Shown here piece after piece: positions 55,534 to 63,444 of a stretch of DNA of 64,000 nucleotides. The position numbers and the translations under genes were made by a program. The notes under the pieces are model-generated. The model searched no databases. It was not told the origin of the DNA and was given only the letters and a program-made list of their open reading frames with translations. Every line of letters begins with the position of its first letter. The stretch's first letter is position 1. This DNA comes from Devosia riboflavina (lineage in GTDB: Bacteria > Pseudomonadota > Alphaproteobacteria > Rhizobiales > Devosiaceae), in contig NZ_JQGC01000017.1 in assembly GCF_000743575.1 (NCBI RefSeq), positions 124,001-188,000 on the forward strand, given 5' to 3'.

Positions 55534-56421
55534 CTATGCCGCCTTCTGGCCGCGGCCGGACAGCGCCAGTTGAATGACGCTGACGCAGAGAACGATGACG
55601 AAAAGCATCATGGCAATGGCCGTGCCATAGCCTGGATTACCCTTGAGGAAGGCCTCGGAATACATGAAGACGCTCAGAACTTCCGATGCGTGGAACGGAC
55701 CGCCATTGGTCATGACGACGACGAGATCGAAGAGCAGGAAGGCATTGGTGGTGACGAGCACGATGACCACGGTCAATACCGGCCGCATCAGCGGCAGGGT
55801 GATGTGTCGCGTGATATTCCAGGCGCTGGCGCCATCGACGCGCGCCGCTTCGATATAGTCGTTGGGAATGGTCTGGAGCCCGGCCAGCAGCAACAGAATA
55901 GCAAAGCCCAATTGCTGCCAGACATAGACCATCATGATCATCGGCAGCGCCGTATCGCGACTGCCCAGCCATTGGTGCTCGGCGACACCCGGCACGCCCA
56001 GAGCCGAAAGAGCCGGACCAACCAGACCTACGGTGGGGCTCAGCATCTGCGTGAACAAAAGGCCGATGACCACGCTCGAGAGAACGATGGGGATGAAGAA
56101 AATGGTCGAAAAGACCGAATGTCCGCGCGGCCTGGCATTGAGGATCAGCGCATAGGTCATCCCCAGCACGATGATCGCGCAAAGCACCACAGCAACGAAC
56201 AGCAGATTGTTGCGCAGCGCGTTCCAGAACCAGCGATCGTCGAAAAGCTCGACATAATTAGCCAGTCCCACCCAGCGGATGGAGGCGAGGCTGACCCCGT
56301 TCCACTGCGTAAAACTGGACAGGAAGGCCACGACCGCCGGGACGATCCAGAACACGGTATAAAAGGTAAAGGCCGGTAGCAGCAGCCAGATGTGGAACTT
56401 GGTCCGGCCCGAACGGCGCAC
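55534..56421 (-). CDS. Sugar ABC transporter permease (MalF type)
   Basis: A 295-residue CUT1 permease with six helices and the EAA loop YIEAARVDGASAWNITRHITLPLMRP. I chose the GTG at 56421, with GAGGAG seven bases before it. The longer frame reads back through the stable hairpin and into the binding-protein gene. Confidence 0.88.
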   Translation of the reverse strand: MRRSGRTKFHIWLLLPAFTFYTVFWIVPAVVAFLSSFTQWNGVSLASIRWVGLANYVELFDDRWFWNALRNNLLFVAVVLCAIIVLGMTYALILNARPRGHSVFSTIFFIPIVLSSVVIGLLFTQMLSPTVGLVGPALSALGVPGVAEHQWLGSRDTALPMIMMVYVWQQLGFAILLLLAGLQTIPNDYIEAARVDGASAWNITRHITLPLMRPVLTVVIVLVTTNAFLLFDLVVVMTNGGPFHASEVLSVFMYSEAFLKGNPGYGTAIAMMLFVIVLCVSVIQLALSGRGQKAA

Positions 56422-56451
56422 GGCACTTCTCCTCGGCGATAGACGGAAAGG

Positions 56452-56479
56452 GGGAGGGAGCGGACGGCCGCTCCCTCCC
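56452..56479 (-). terminator. Perfect 12-bp hairpin between binding protein and permease
   Basis: GGGAGGGAGCGG and CCGCTCCCTCCC pair perfectly around a 4-base loop, 9 bases after the binding-protein stop. On the minus strand the stem is followed by CCTTTCC, so full termination is unlikely. More probably it stabilises the upstream mRNA or attenuates, giving excess binding protein. Confidence 0.65.
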
Positions 56480-56488
56480 GGATCGGCA

Positions 56489-57787
56489 TTACCAGTTGCG
56501 CGAGGCTCGCAGGTCGTCAACGCATTCCTGATGCATGTCGCCGGCATCCTGCGGGCTGAGATCGCCGGTCAGCACCGCGACATTGGCCTCGTTCACATTC
56601 TCCTGCATGCACTGCACATCCTCGATCATATCGAGGAAGGGCGAGGCGTTCTGCGCGTTTTCGAGCAAATCGCTCACCTGGCGCAGCATCGGATCCATGG
56701 TCCAGGATGACATGTCGTAATTGTAGGGGCTGAGGTCGAAATTTTCTTCCACATAGAGCTTCTGGACTTCCTCGCTGGTGAGGAATTCGAGGAAGCGCTT
56801 GGCCGCATCTGCGTCCTTGGTGGTGGAGGGAATGGTGAACAGCAACGAATTGGTGACGATGGCCGTCGGCTCCGGGCTATCGGCAACCGGAGGGAACAGC
56901 GTCAGCGCGACATCTTCGGCTCCCGCGCCCTTGGCCATGCCAACGCCCCAGCTGCCCGTGGAATAGAATGGCGCCCGGCCCGAGAAGAACAGGCCTGCCG
57001 CCGTGTCGTTATCATCCGAGAGATAGCCGGGGGTGAAATATCCGGCATCGGCCACGGCCTTGAACAATTCCCAGGCGCGCACTGGCTTCTCATCGCTCCA
57101 TTTGATGTCGGAGGTGACGGAGGGGTCGAGCGTCTGCAGGCCAATACGATCGTATTCGTCCTTGCTCAATACGCCATGCAGGATGTGGTTGAAGTAGTGA
57201 TTGCCAGTCCACTGATCGCGATCGCCGAAAGCGATGGGCGTAATGCCGGCATCGAGGAAGGTTTGGCTCGCATCCATGAACCCTTCCCAAGTGGCAAGAC
57301 TAGCCGGGTCGACGCCCTGCTCTTCGAGCATTTTCGGATTGTAATAGAGGATATTGCCAACCTTGAGGCCCCAGAGCACGCCGTAGGACTTGCCGTCGTA
57401 CTGATACATGGTCTCAAGGCCTGGACGCAGCTTGGCCTCGATCGGTGTGACAAAGTCGGTCAGATCCAGCAGTTGCCCGGACTGGGCGTATTGAAAAGCG
57501 TTGGAACCGGCATTGACCTCGGCAATATCGGGCGGCGTGCCGCCGGCAAAGGCCGTGCGCAGCGCGGTTTCATAGGCGGTGTTTTCAAACGCGGTATGTT
57601 TGACCACGATGTCGGGATTGGCCGCATTGAACATCTCGACCGCCTTATTGAGCACGGTGGATTCTGGAGGAGCCGAAAGCTCCGACCAGAGATTGAGTTC
57701 AACGGTTTGCGCCATTGCCCCGCCCTGGGCGATTGCAAAGGCAACGCCGGCCAGGGCCAGAGCGCGCAAGGTGCGAAGTGTCGTCAT
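56489..57787 (-). CDS. Sugar ABC transporter substrate-binding protein
   Basis: A 432-residue CUT1 family extracellular solute-binding protein. The signal peptide ends near QGGAMAQ. The core resembles UgpB/MalE-like proteins (VELNLWSELSAPPES; WGLKVGNILYYNPKMLEEQG; FSGRAPFYSTGSWGVG). It has two cysteines near the C-terminus. First gene of the operon binding protein-permease-permease-LamG. GGGAGGA precedes the ATG, with a GntR site 46 bp upstream. Confidence 0.9.
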   Translation of the reverse strand: MTTLRTLRALALAGVAFAIAQGGAMAQTVELNLWSELSAPPESTVLNKAVEMFNAANPDIVVKHTAFENTAYETALRTAFAGGTPPDIAEVNAGSNAFQYAQSGQLLDLTDFVTPIEAKLRPGLETMYQYDGKSYGVLWGLKVGNILYYNPKMLEEQGVDPASLATWEGFMDASQTFLDAGITPIAFGDRDQWTGNHYFNHILHGVLSKDEYDRIGLQTLDPSVTSDIKWSDEKPVRAWELFKAVADAGYFTPGYLSDDNDTAAGLFFSGRAPFYSTGSWGVGMAKGAGAEDVALTLFPPVADSPEPTAIVTNSLLFTIPSTTKDADAAKRFLEFLTSEEVQKLYVEENFDLSPYNYDMSSWTMDPMLRQVSDLLENAQNASPFLDMIEDVQCMQENVNEANVAVLTGDLSPQDAGDMHQECVDDLRASRNW

Positions 57788-57832
57788 GACCGATCGGTCC
57801 TCCCTTTCGTATCGGGACTTGGTCCCTCAAAT

Positions 57833-57850
57833 ACTAATATATCGGTATAT
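57833..57850. promoter_or_regulatory. GntR operator candidate upstream of the binding-protein gene
   Basis: Exact 18-bp repeat of the site at 51815-51832, with the ATATATCGGTATAT core. On the minus strand it lies 14 bases after TTGACG (57865-57870), the same geometry as at the ATPase operon. Confidence 0.72.
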
Positions 57851-57866
57851 CGGAAACCAGAAGACG

Positions 57867-58001
57867 TCAAGGCAAAGAGGCGCTCTCGCGCCGACCCCAC
57901 CACCCGCCGTCGACTACGACAAATTGTCCGGTGATCATCTTGGCACGGTCGGAGGCAAGAAACGCGACGAGTTCGGCAAAGACGCGGTATTCCGCATTCA
58001 C
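57867..58001 (-). pseudogene. C-terminal remnant of an SDR gene
   Basis: On the minus strand this reads NAEYRVFAELVAFLASDRAK followed by MITGQFVVVDGGWW, the standard C-terminal end of short-chain dehydrogenases (FLASD...ITGQ...VDGG). It then runs about 10 residues to a TGA. Less than 60 residues survive, a stop lies upstream in frame, and the Rossmann and YxxxK parts are absent. The promoter of the binding-protein operon overlaps its end. Confidence 0.65.
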
Positions 58002-58561
58002 GGGGCGGGGGTCGGCGCCAGCATGAAGGGCACGGATATTCTAGTCTGGAAGACGGCTCTCGACATTAGCGGCGGTCGCATCGATGCGACTGGCTCGCAA
58101 TTGCTGTCTTCGGAAAAAGCCCGGATCGCGTCCGCGGGGAACCTAGTCCGATCGGTGGGGAACTGTTCGCCGACGGCGAGATCGTTGTTTCGGGGACCGG
58201 CGCACTTTCGAACTCTATGCGCATGCGGCCGGCCGACGGCAATTCCGCAGATTCCCTAAATCTGCCCACCGGCGCGCTTTCCCATCAGCTGGTTGGTGAC
58301 CCACGCGTAGCGCCGCGAGGTAACGATTGACCGTTGAAAAACGCTCGCGCAGGCCGAGGCACTTGGTTCGAAATATGCCGACATCGAGGTTTAGGCGCCG
58401 CCAAAGGCAACGGCGCCAAACAACAACTGCGCGGTATTGTGACCTGCGGCCCTAGGTCTCTTCCAGATATCCGGGATTCTTGCCCACCAAGGGGACGAAC
58501 GAGCCAAGCCGCATTCACTAGAGAACAATTTCTATTTCTCTAAAGCCGAACAAGAGCGGTC
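58002..58561. other. Decayed region without an intact gene
   Basis: About 560 bp between the SDR remnant and the next SDR gene. Frames on both strands are short and interrupted. One rightward stretch (DWLAIAVFGKSPDRVRG ... GELFADGEIVVSGTG, about 58088-58205) looks protein-like but I cannot name it. I interpret the region as the debris of one or more deleted sugar-catabolism genes. Confidence 0.4.
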
Positions 58562-59347
58562 TTAGGGTAGTGGGTTTCCTACTGTGAGGTGTGTTCCGGA
58601 ATCGATAACGAGCAGTTGCCCGGTAACGCAGCGCGCACCAACGACTAACCATTCGATCATGTCAGCGACGTCATCGGGCGAAGGGATCGTTTTCAGCGGG
58701 GCGATGTCAGCAACACGCCGCTTGAAATGCTCATAACTATCAGAATTTTGCCAAGCGAGCGCCCAGTTGGTGTCCACGAAACCCGGACAGATGGCATTGA
58801 CGCGTATCTCTGGCGCAAGTTCTCGGGCCAATCCTATCGTCAGAGTATTGAGAGCTCCTTTTGATGCGGCATAGGAAAGCGAAGAGCCATCGCCGGTAAT
58901 CCCTGAATCCGAGGAGACATTGATTATGGTGCCAGCGCCGGAGCGCTTCAGGTGGCGTGCTGCGGCTCGGATCATCTGAAACGCGCCGGTGACGTTGACA
59001 GCATTAACTGCCGAAAAGTCATCACTGCTGAGGGCGTCAAGATCATTGGCCGGAACACGACGGGTGACGCCGGCGCAATTTACCAAAATATCGAGACGCC
59101 CAAGAGAAGCGACAGTTTCCTCTGCCATATGGCGGCAGTCGGCATCACTGGCGACATTGCCCTTCAGCGTAATGGCATTCACACCCAGAAGCCGGCAACT
59201 TTCGGCTACCGCTTCGGCGCCGGCGCTGTTGCGAGAATAGTTGATCGCAACAGAACATCCTATTTCAGCCAGTCTCGCTGCGGCGGTGGCTCCAATGCCT
59301 GAGCCACCCCCAGTGATGAGAGCGACGCTCCCCTCGGCACGTTTCAT
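58562..59347 (-). CDS. SDR-family oxidoreductase
   Basis: A 261-residue classical short-chain dehydrogenase. NAD(P) motif ITGGGSGIGATAA, NCAG, catalytic Ser (NVSSDSG), Tyr and Lys (YAASKG), and the C-terminal VTGQLLVIDSG. It follows a sugar permease by 9 bp, so it is the last gene of the second ABC operon. It may oxidise the imported sugar or polyol. Its cofactor preference is not clear. Confidence 0.85.
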   Translation of the reverse strand: MKRAEGSVALITGGGSGIGATAAARLAEIGCSVAINYSRNSAGAEAVAESCRLLGVNAITLKGNVASDADCRHMAEETVASLGRLDILVNCAGVTRRVPANDLDALSSDDFSAVNAVNVTGAFQMIRAAARHLKRSGAGTIINVSSDSGITGDGSSLSYAASKGALNTLTIGLARELAPEIRVNAICPGFVDTNWALAWQNSDSYEHFKRRVADIAPLKTIPSPDDVADMIEWLVVGARCVTGQLLVIDSGTHLTVGNPLP

Positions 59348-59356
59348 TGCGTTTTC

Positions 59357-60235
59357 CTATTTGATAGCGCCCTGCGTCAATCCGGCGATGAACTGACGAG
59401 AAAGCAATATGTAGAGAAGCGTGATGGGCAACGCAGCAAGGGTCAGCCCAGTAAACAACACGCCCCAGTCCGTCACGAATTCGCCCATGAACACGGTCAG
59501 TCCCTGCGGCAGGGTCTTGAGGCTGTCCGAGGTGATCAGGATCAGAGGAAAGAAGAAGTCGTTCCAGATGGGCACGGCATTCTGGATGGCGACGATGACC
59601 ATGGCCGGGCGGGCCAGCGGCAGCATGACCTGCCACATGATGACCAATTCATTGGCGCCATCGATGCGAGCGCTTTCCTCAAGCTCCTTGGGCAGTGCGC
59701 GCAGGAATCCGGTCATAATGAAGACTGCCGAGGGAATGCCCATGGCCGTATAGACCAGGATGAGCCCGGCATAGGTATTGAGCAGGTTGAGCGCATTAAG
59801 CTGCAGGAACAGCGGAATGATCGCCAGCTTGAGCGGAACGGTCATGCCCGAAAGGAAGAACATGAGCCAGAGCCCGGAATGGCGGAACTCGTAGCGGGCT
59901 ATGGCATAGGCCGCCATGGTGCTGACGACCAGGATCAGCGCCACCGAGGCCGTAGTGACCAGCAGCGAATTGCCCATATATTGCAGGAAATTGGTCTCGC
60001 TCCAGACCTTTTCCAGATTGGCGAAGTTCAGGCCCTGAGGCAGCGCCAGCGGTGACGAGAAGATCTCCGCATTGGACTTGAACGAGGACATGACCATGAC
60101 GAAGAGCGGGTAGAGCATGATCACGGCATTAAGCCAGAGCAGGGCCTGAATGGCCCCGTTCTTAAGGCCTTCGCCCTTGTAGGTGGACGGACGCGACGAA
60201 GACTGGGCGGGCGAGGTGCTGGTGATATCGGTCAT
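59357..60235 (-). CDS. Sugar ABC transporter permease (MalG type)
   Basis: A 292-residue CUT1 permease with six helices and the EAA loop ELEESARIDGANELVIMWQVMLPLARPA. The N-terminal 30 residues are Ser/Thr rich. Its start overlaps the last base of the partner permease gene. Confidence 0.9.
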   Translation of the reverse strand: MTDITSTSPAQSSSRPSTYKGEGLKNGAIQALLWLNAVIMLYPLFVMVMSSFKSNAEIFSSPLALPQGLNFANLEKVWSETNFLQYMGNSLLVTTASVALILVVSTMAAYAIARYEFRHSGLWLMFFLSGMTVPLKLAIIPLFLQLNALNLLNTYAGLILVYTAMGIPSAVFIMTGFLRALPKELEESARIDGANELVIMWQVMLPLARPAMVIVAIQNAVPIWNDFFFPLILITSDSLKTLPQGLTVFMGEFVTDWGVLFTGLTLAALPITLLYILLSRQFIAGLTQGAIK

Positions 60236-61167
60236 CAGATTTCGATCTCGCGGCTGCGCAGGTACTTGAGGGCAACCACGGTGACAGCGCCCACGAACAG
60301 GAACATCAGCACGGCAAGGGCGCTGCCCTGGCCAAAGTCCTGGATACCGCTGGTGACGCTACCGAAGGCGGTGCGGTAGAAATAGAGCGCAAGCACATCG
60401 GTGGAGCGGCCGGGCGAGCCTTCCATATCGGCCATCATCAAGGGCAGTTCGAACCAGTTGAAGCTGCCGATGAAGGTGAGCACGGTGACGATGGTGACGC
60501 TGGGGGCGATCAGCGGCCAGACGATCTTGGTAAGGATGGTCCAGTCGCCAGCGCCATCGAGGCGGGCGGCTTCGAGCACTTCGCGGCTGATGCGCTGCAT
60601 GCCGGCCAACAGGACCAAGGTGGGGAAGCCCATCCAGTGCCACACATTGGCAAAGACGATCGAACCCAAGGCAGTGGGTTCACTGCCCAGCCATGCTGGG
60701 CCCATGATGCCGAAGAGGCCGAGCGCGGCGTTGACGACGCCGAACAGCGGATGGAGCAGCAGCTTCCAGAGGAAAGCCACGATGACGGCGGATAGCACCA
60801 CCGGCAGGAAGACAATCACCTGATGCACCCGGTGGCCGGGCAATTCCTTGAGCAGGGCATAGGCAATGAGCAGGGCAAGGCCGTTTTCCAACACCATCAG
60901 GGCGAAGAAAACGACGATATTGTGCCAGAGTGCGTTGTAGGTAGCTTCGCGGAAGGGGCTTTGGAACAGCACCTTGTTGAAGTTTTCGAACCACACGAAA
61001 TCGCCAGGCGTGAGCCCTTCAAATCTGAAAAACGAGAGTTGAAGGGCCGACATCAGCGGCCAGACCACGAAGGTCATCATGATCACGGCCGCTGGCGCCA
61101 GAAGGAAAGCGATCCAGAGCGACCGGCGCGACAGGGGGGAGGAGTTGCGGCGCCGTTCGGCTGTCAT
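60235..61167 (-). CDS. Sugar ABC transporter permease (MalF type)
   Basis: A 310-residue CUT1 permease with six helices and the EAA loop EVLEAARLDGAGDWTILTKIVWPLIAPS. I chose ATG 61167 (MTAERRRNSS), preceded by AAGGAAAG and 1 bp after the binding-protein stop; upstream codons overlap that gene. Confidence 0.9.
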   Translation of the reverse strand: MTAERRRNSSPLSRRSLWIAFLLAPAAVIMMTFVVWPLMSALQLSFFRFEGLTPGDFVWFENFNKVLFQSPFREATYNALWHNIVVFFALMVLENGLALLIAYALLKELPGHRVHQVIVFLPVVLSAVIVAFLWKLLLHPLFGVVNAALGLFGIMGPAWLGSEPTALGSIVFANVWHWMGFPTLVLLAGMQRISREVLEAARLDGAGDWTILTKIVWPLIAPSVTIVTVLTFIGSFNWFELPLMMADMEGSPGRSTDVLALYFYRTAFGSVTSGIQDFGQGSALAVLMFLFVGAVTVVALKYLRSREIEI

Positions 61168-61168
61168 C

Positions 61169-62419
61169 TTACTTTCCTTGGAAGGGGGCGAACCAAGTGG
61201 CAATGCCGTTGGTCATTTCCACGCCGACTTGTTCGGGCGTCATATCGCCAGCCATCATCTTGGTGATGTTGGCCTGGAGTATTTCGGAGCCAGTGGGCTT
61301 GCCGAAGCGGAAATATACCACATTGAGATGCGGCACGGCGGTCTGATTGAGCTCAGCAACGTGGTGTAGGATCGGGTCCGTGATCTCCACGCCATTGATG
61401 GGCGAGATATTGCCCAGCGTGTTGGAGAACATGTTGCCGAACTCGGCCGTGCCCATCCAATTGACCAGACGCTCTGCTGCTTCCTTGTTGGGAGAAGCCG
61501 CGTTCACCGCATAACCACCGTCATAGAACTTGGACGCATGTGACGCGTCGCCGGCAGATGCGGCGGGCGGAGCGATGAAGTCCATGTTGATGGCAGGGTT
61601 GAGCTTGCGATAGTTGGCGATATCGAAGCTGCCGCCGGCCAGCATGGCGGCGCGGCCCGACAGGAATAGCTGCCCAGCGGTGTCATAATCGACGCCGGCA
61701 TAATTGGGCGGCATGTAGTCGCGCAGTTCGAGCAGCTTGGAAAGCGCGGCGGCGTAACGCGGGTCCTTATAGGTCGTAGCGCCCGTGCTGAGCTCGGCAC
61801 CGAAATCGGACCCTAGGAACGGGCCGGTGAACACCGAGACAAACATCTCGTTGAACCAGCTAGTGCCCAGACCATTGGCCAGTGGGATGATACCCTGGGC
61901 CTTGAGCGCTTCGCTCACGGTCTTGAACTCTTCCCAGGTGGTGGGCGGGGTGAGGCCGGCCTTCTCGAACACGTCCTTATTGATAAACAGGCCCAGCGTC
62001 ATGGTGGCGAATGGCACCGCATAGACCTGATGGTTTTCGCGGAAGCTCAGCGCTTCGATCGCGTCGGGCGTAAAATTGGCGAGGCTGGGCACGGCAGCCT
62101 GATCGAGCGGCTCCAGATAGCCGGAGCGCACGAATTGGTCGAGCCAGCCATAGGCATGGGTATGAATCACGTCGGCAGCCTTGCCGGCGGCAAGGCCCGT
62201 CGACACCATGGTGGGATAGGTGTCGTCGGGCAGCGCCTCGAACTTCACGTTGATGTCGGGATTTTCGGCCGTAAACGCGGCGAAGAACTGTTCGTAGGCG
62301 GCCTTATCCTCCTGCCGCCAGGTCCAGAAAGTGATGTCCGCAGCGAGAGCTGCATTAGTGACCAGCCCTGCGGTAATCCCCCCGAGCAGAACTGTCCGCA
62401 CTAGCTTTGCGATAGTCAT
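61169..62419 (-). CDS. Sugar ABC transporter substrate-binding protein
   Basis: A 416-residue CUT1 solute-binding protein. The signal peptide (AKLVRTVLLGGITAGLVTNA) ends near ALAAD. Mature features are DITFWTWRQEDKAAYEQFFA, INKDVFEKAGLTPPTTWEEF and LFLSGRAAMLAGGSFDIANY. ATG 62419 follows GGAGAAGG. It heads the leftward operon binding protein-permease-permease-SDR and is divergent from the kinase gene. Confidence 0.9.
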   Translation of the reverse strand: MTIAKLVRTVLLGGITAGLVTNAALAADITFWTWRQEDKAAYEQFFAAFTAENPDINVKFEALPDDTYPTMVSTGLAAGKAADVIHTHAYGWLDQFVRSGYLEPLDQAAVPSLANFTPDAIEALSFRENHQVYAVPFATMTLGLFINKDVFEKAGLTPPTTWEEFKTVSEALKAQGIIPLANGLGTSWFNEMFVSVFTGPFLGSDFGAELSTGATTYKDPRYAAALSKLLELRDYMPPNYAGVDYDTAGQLFLSGRAAMLAGGSFDIANYRKLNPAINMDFIAPPAASAGDASHASKFYDGGYAVNAASPNKEAAERLVNWMGTAEFGNMFSNTLGNISPINGVEITDPILHHVAELNQTAVPHLNVVYFRFGKPTGSEILQANITKMMAGDMTPEQVGVEMTNGIATWFAPFQGK

Positions 62420-62458
62420 TGCCTTCTCCATTGGCACCCTTGACGACATCACCAAATC

Positions 62459-62504
62459 ATAGTTTGTAGGCCCTGACTAGATAGTTTGTAATCTTTCCTA
62501 ACTA
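62459..62504. promoter_or_regulatory. Divergent promoter with ATAGTTTGTA direct repeats
   Basis: The 10-mer ATAGTTTGTA occurs at 62459-62468 and 62481-62490, spaced 22 bp (two helical turns). The second copy also forms an inverted pair TAGTT/AACTA (62482-62504). It lies between the divergent binding-protein and kinase genes in an AT-rich patch. Likely an operator of a regulator encoded outside the window. Confidence 0.55.
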
Positions 62505-62518
62505 AGTAGGTGGCCCTG

Positions 62519-63427
62519 ATGGACCAGTTGGTCGCAGGCATGGATGTCGGCGGCACCAAGACCCAGGTCATGGTGCTGCGTGGCGACGTAGTGATTGCCA
62601 ATGAAACCGTAGCGACGTCGTCGTGGCGAACATGGCGTGTGGAAGATGACGCGAGGGGCCTCGCCGAATTTGCGCGTCGAGTGGCAGGCGCTCCCCTGCA
62701 AGGCCTTGCGGTAGGTGCGCATGGCTGTGACAGCGACGCGCAATGCCGGGCGCTGCAGAAGGCCCTTGAGACCGAGCTGGGCTGCCAGGTCACCGTGGTC
62801 AACGACTCCGAACTCCTGGTGCCGGCGGCAGGCTATGTTTCAGGGATCGGGGTCGTTTCGGGCACAGGCTCCATTGCCGTCTCACGCGACGGCGAGGGGC
62901 ACATGCTCGCTGCCGGCGGGTGGGGCTGGATACTCGGCGATGAAGGCAGTGCAGCAGCCATCGTCCGCGAGGCGGCCAAGGCAGTGCGCGGCGCTATTGA
63001 CCGCAATCGCCTGGACGATCCGCTCATCGGTTCCATGCTCGCGGCCCTGGGCACAACGGAAGTCACCAAGCTGGGACGACTGCTCAATGAGGTGCGCGGC
63101 GCGGCCGAATGGGGTCGCCATGCCAATATGGTGTTCGATGCCGCCAATAACGGCTCAGCGCTAGCACGTCGGGTGATTGTGGAAGGCGCCGAGGCATTGG
63201 CAGGACTGGTGCGTATTCTTGTTGATCGCGGCGCCAATAGCTCGATCGTGGTGGCCGGCGGCACTGTCTTCGCCCGACAGGAGCTGCTGTTCGACACCTT
63301 CCGTACGGCCGTTCGCACTTTTTCCCCACAGAGCGAAGTCGTGCTCCTCACCGCCGACCCGGTTGTCGGGGCAGCAGCCATGGCCGGCCGTGTCCTCACC
63401 GGCCGCCCTGTTCAGCGGGCACTTTAG
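62519..63427 (+). CDS. BadF/BadG-family kinase (N-acetylglucosamine kinase-like)
   Basis: A 302-residue ATPase of the BadF/NAGK group. Phosphate-1 loop GMDVGGTKTQVMVLRG, phosphate-2 region VVSGTGSIAVSRDG, GGWGWILGDEGSAAAI (the GWGxxLGDEGSG signature) and adenosine motif VVAGGTVFARQELLF. This family phosphorylates amino sugars. With the SIS-domain gene next to it, an amino-sugar or similar substrate for the divergent ABC system is likely. ATG 62519 is preceded by AGGTGG; the GTG nine bases earlier is less likely. Confidence 0.82.
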   Translation: MDQLVAGMDVGGTKTQVMVLRGDVVIANETVATSSWRTWRVEDDARGLAEFARRVAGAPLQGLAVGAHGCDSDAQCRALQKALETELGCQVTVVNDSELLVPAAGYVSGIGVVSGTGSIAVSRDGEGHMLAAGGWGWILGDEGSAAAIVREAAKAVRGAIDRNRLDDPLIGSMLAALGTTEVTKLGRLLNEVRGAAEWGRHANMVFDAANNGSALARRVIVEGAEALAGLVRILVDRGANSSIVVAGGTVFARQELLFDTFRTAVRTFSPQSEVVLLTADPVVGAAAMAGRVLTGRPVQRAL

Positions 63428-63444
63428 CAATGGAGACCCATCCC

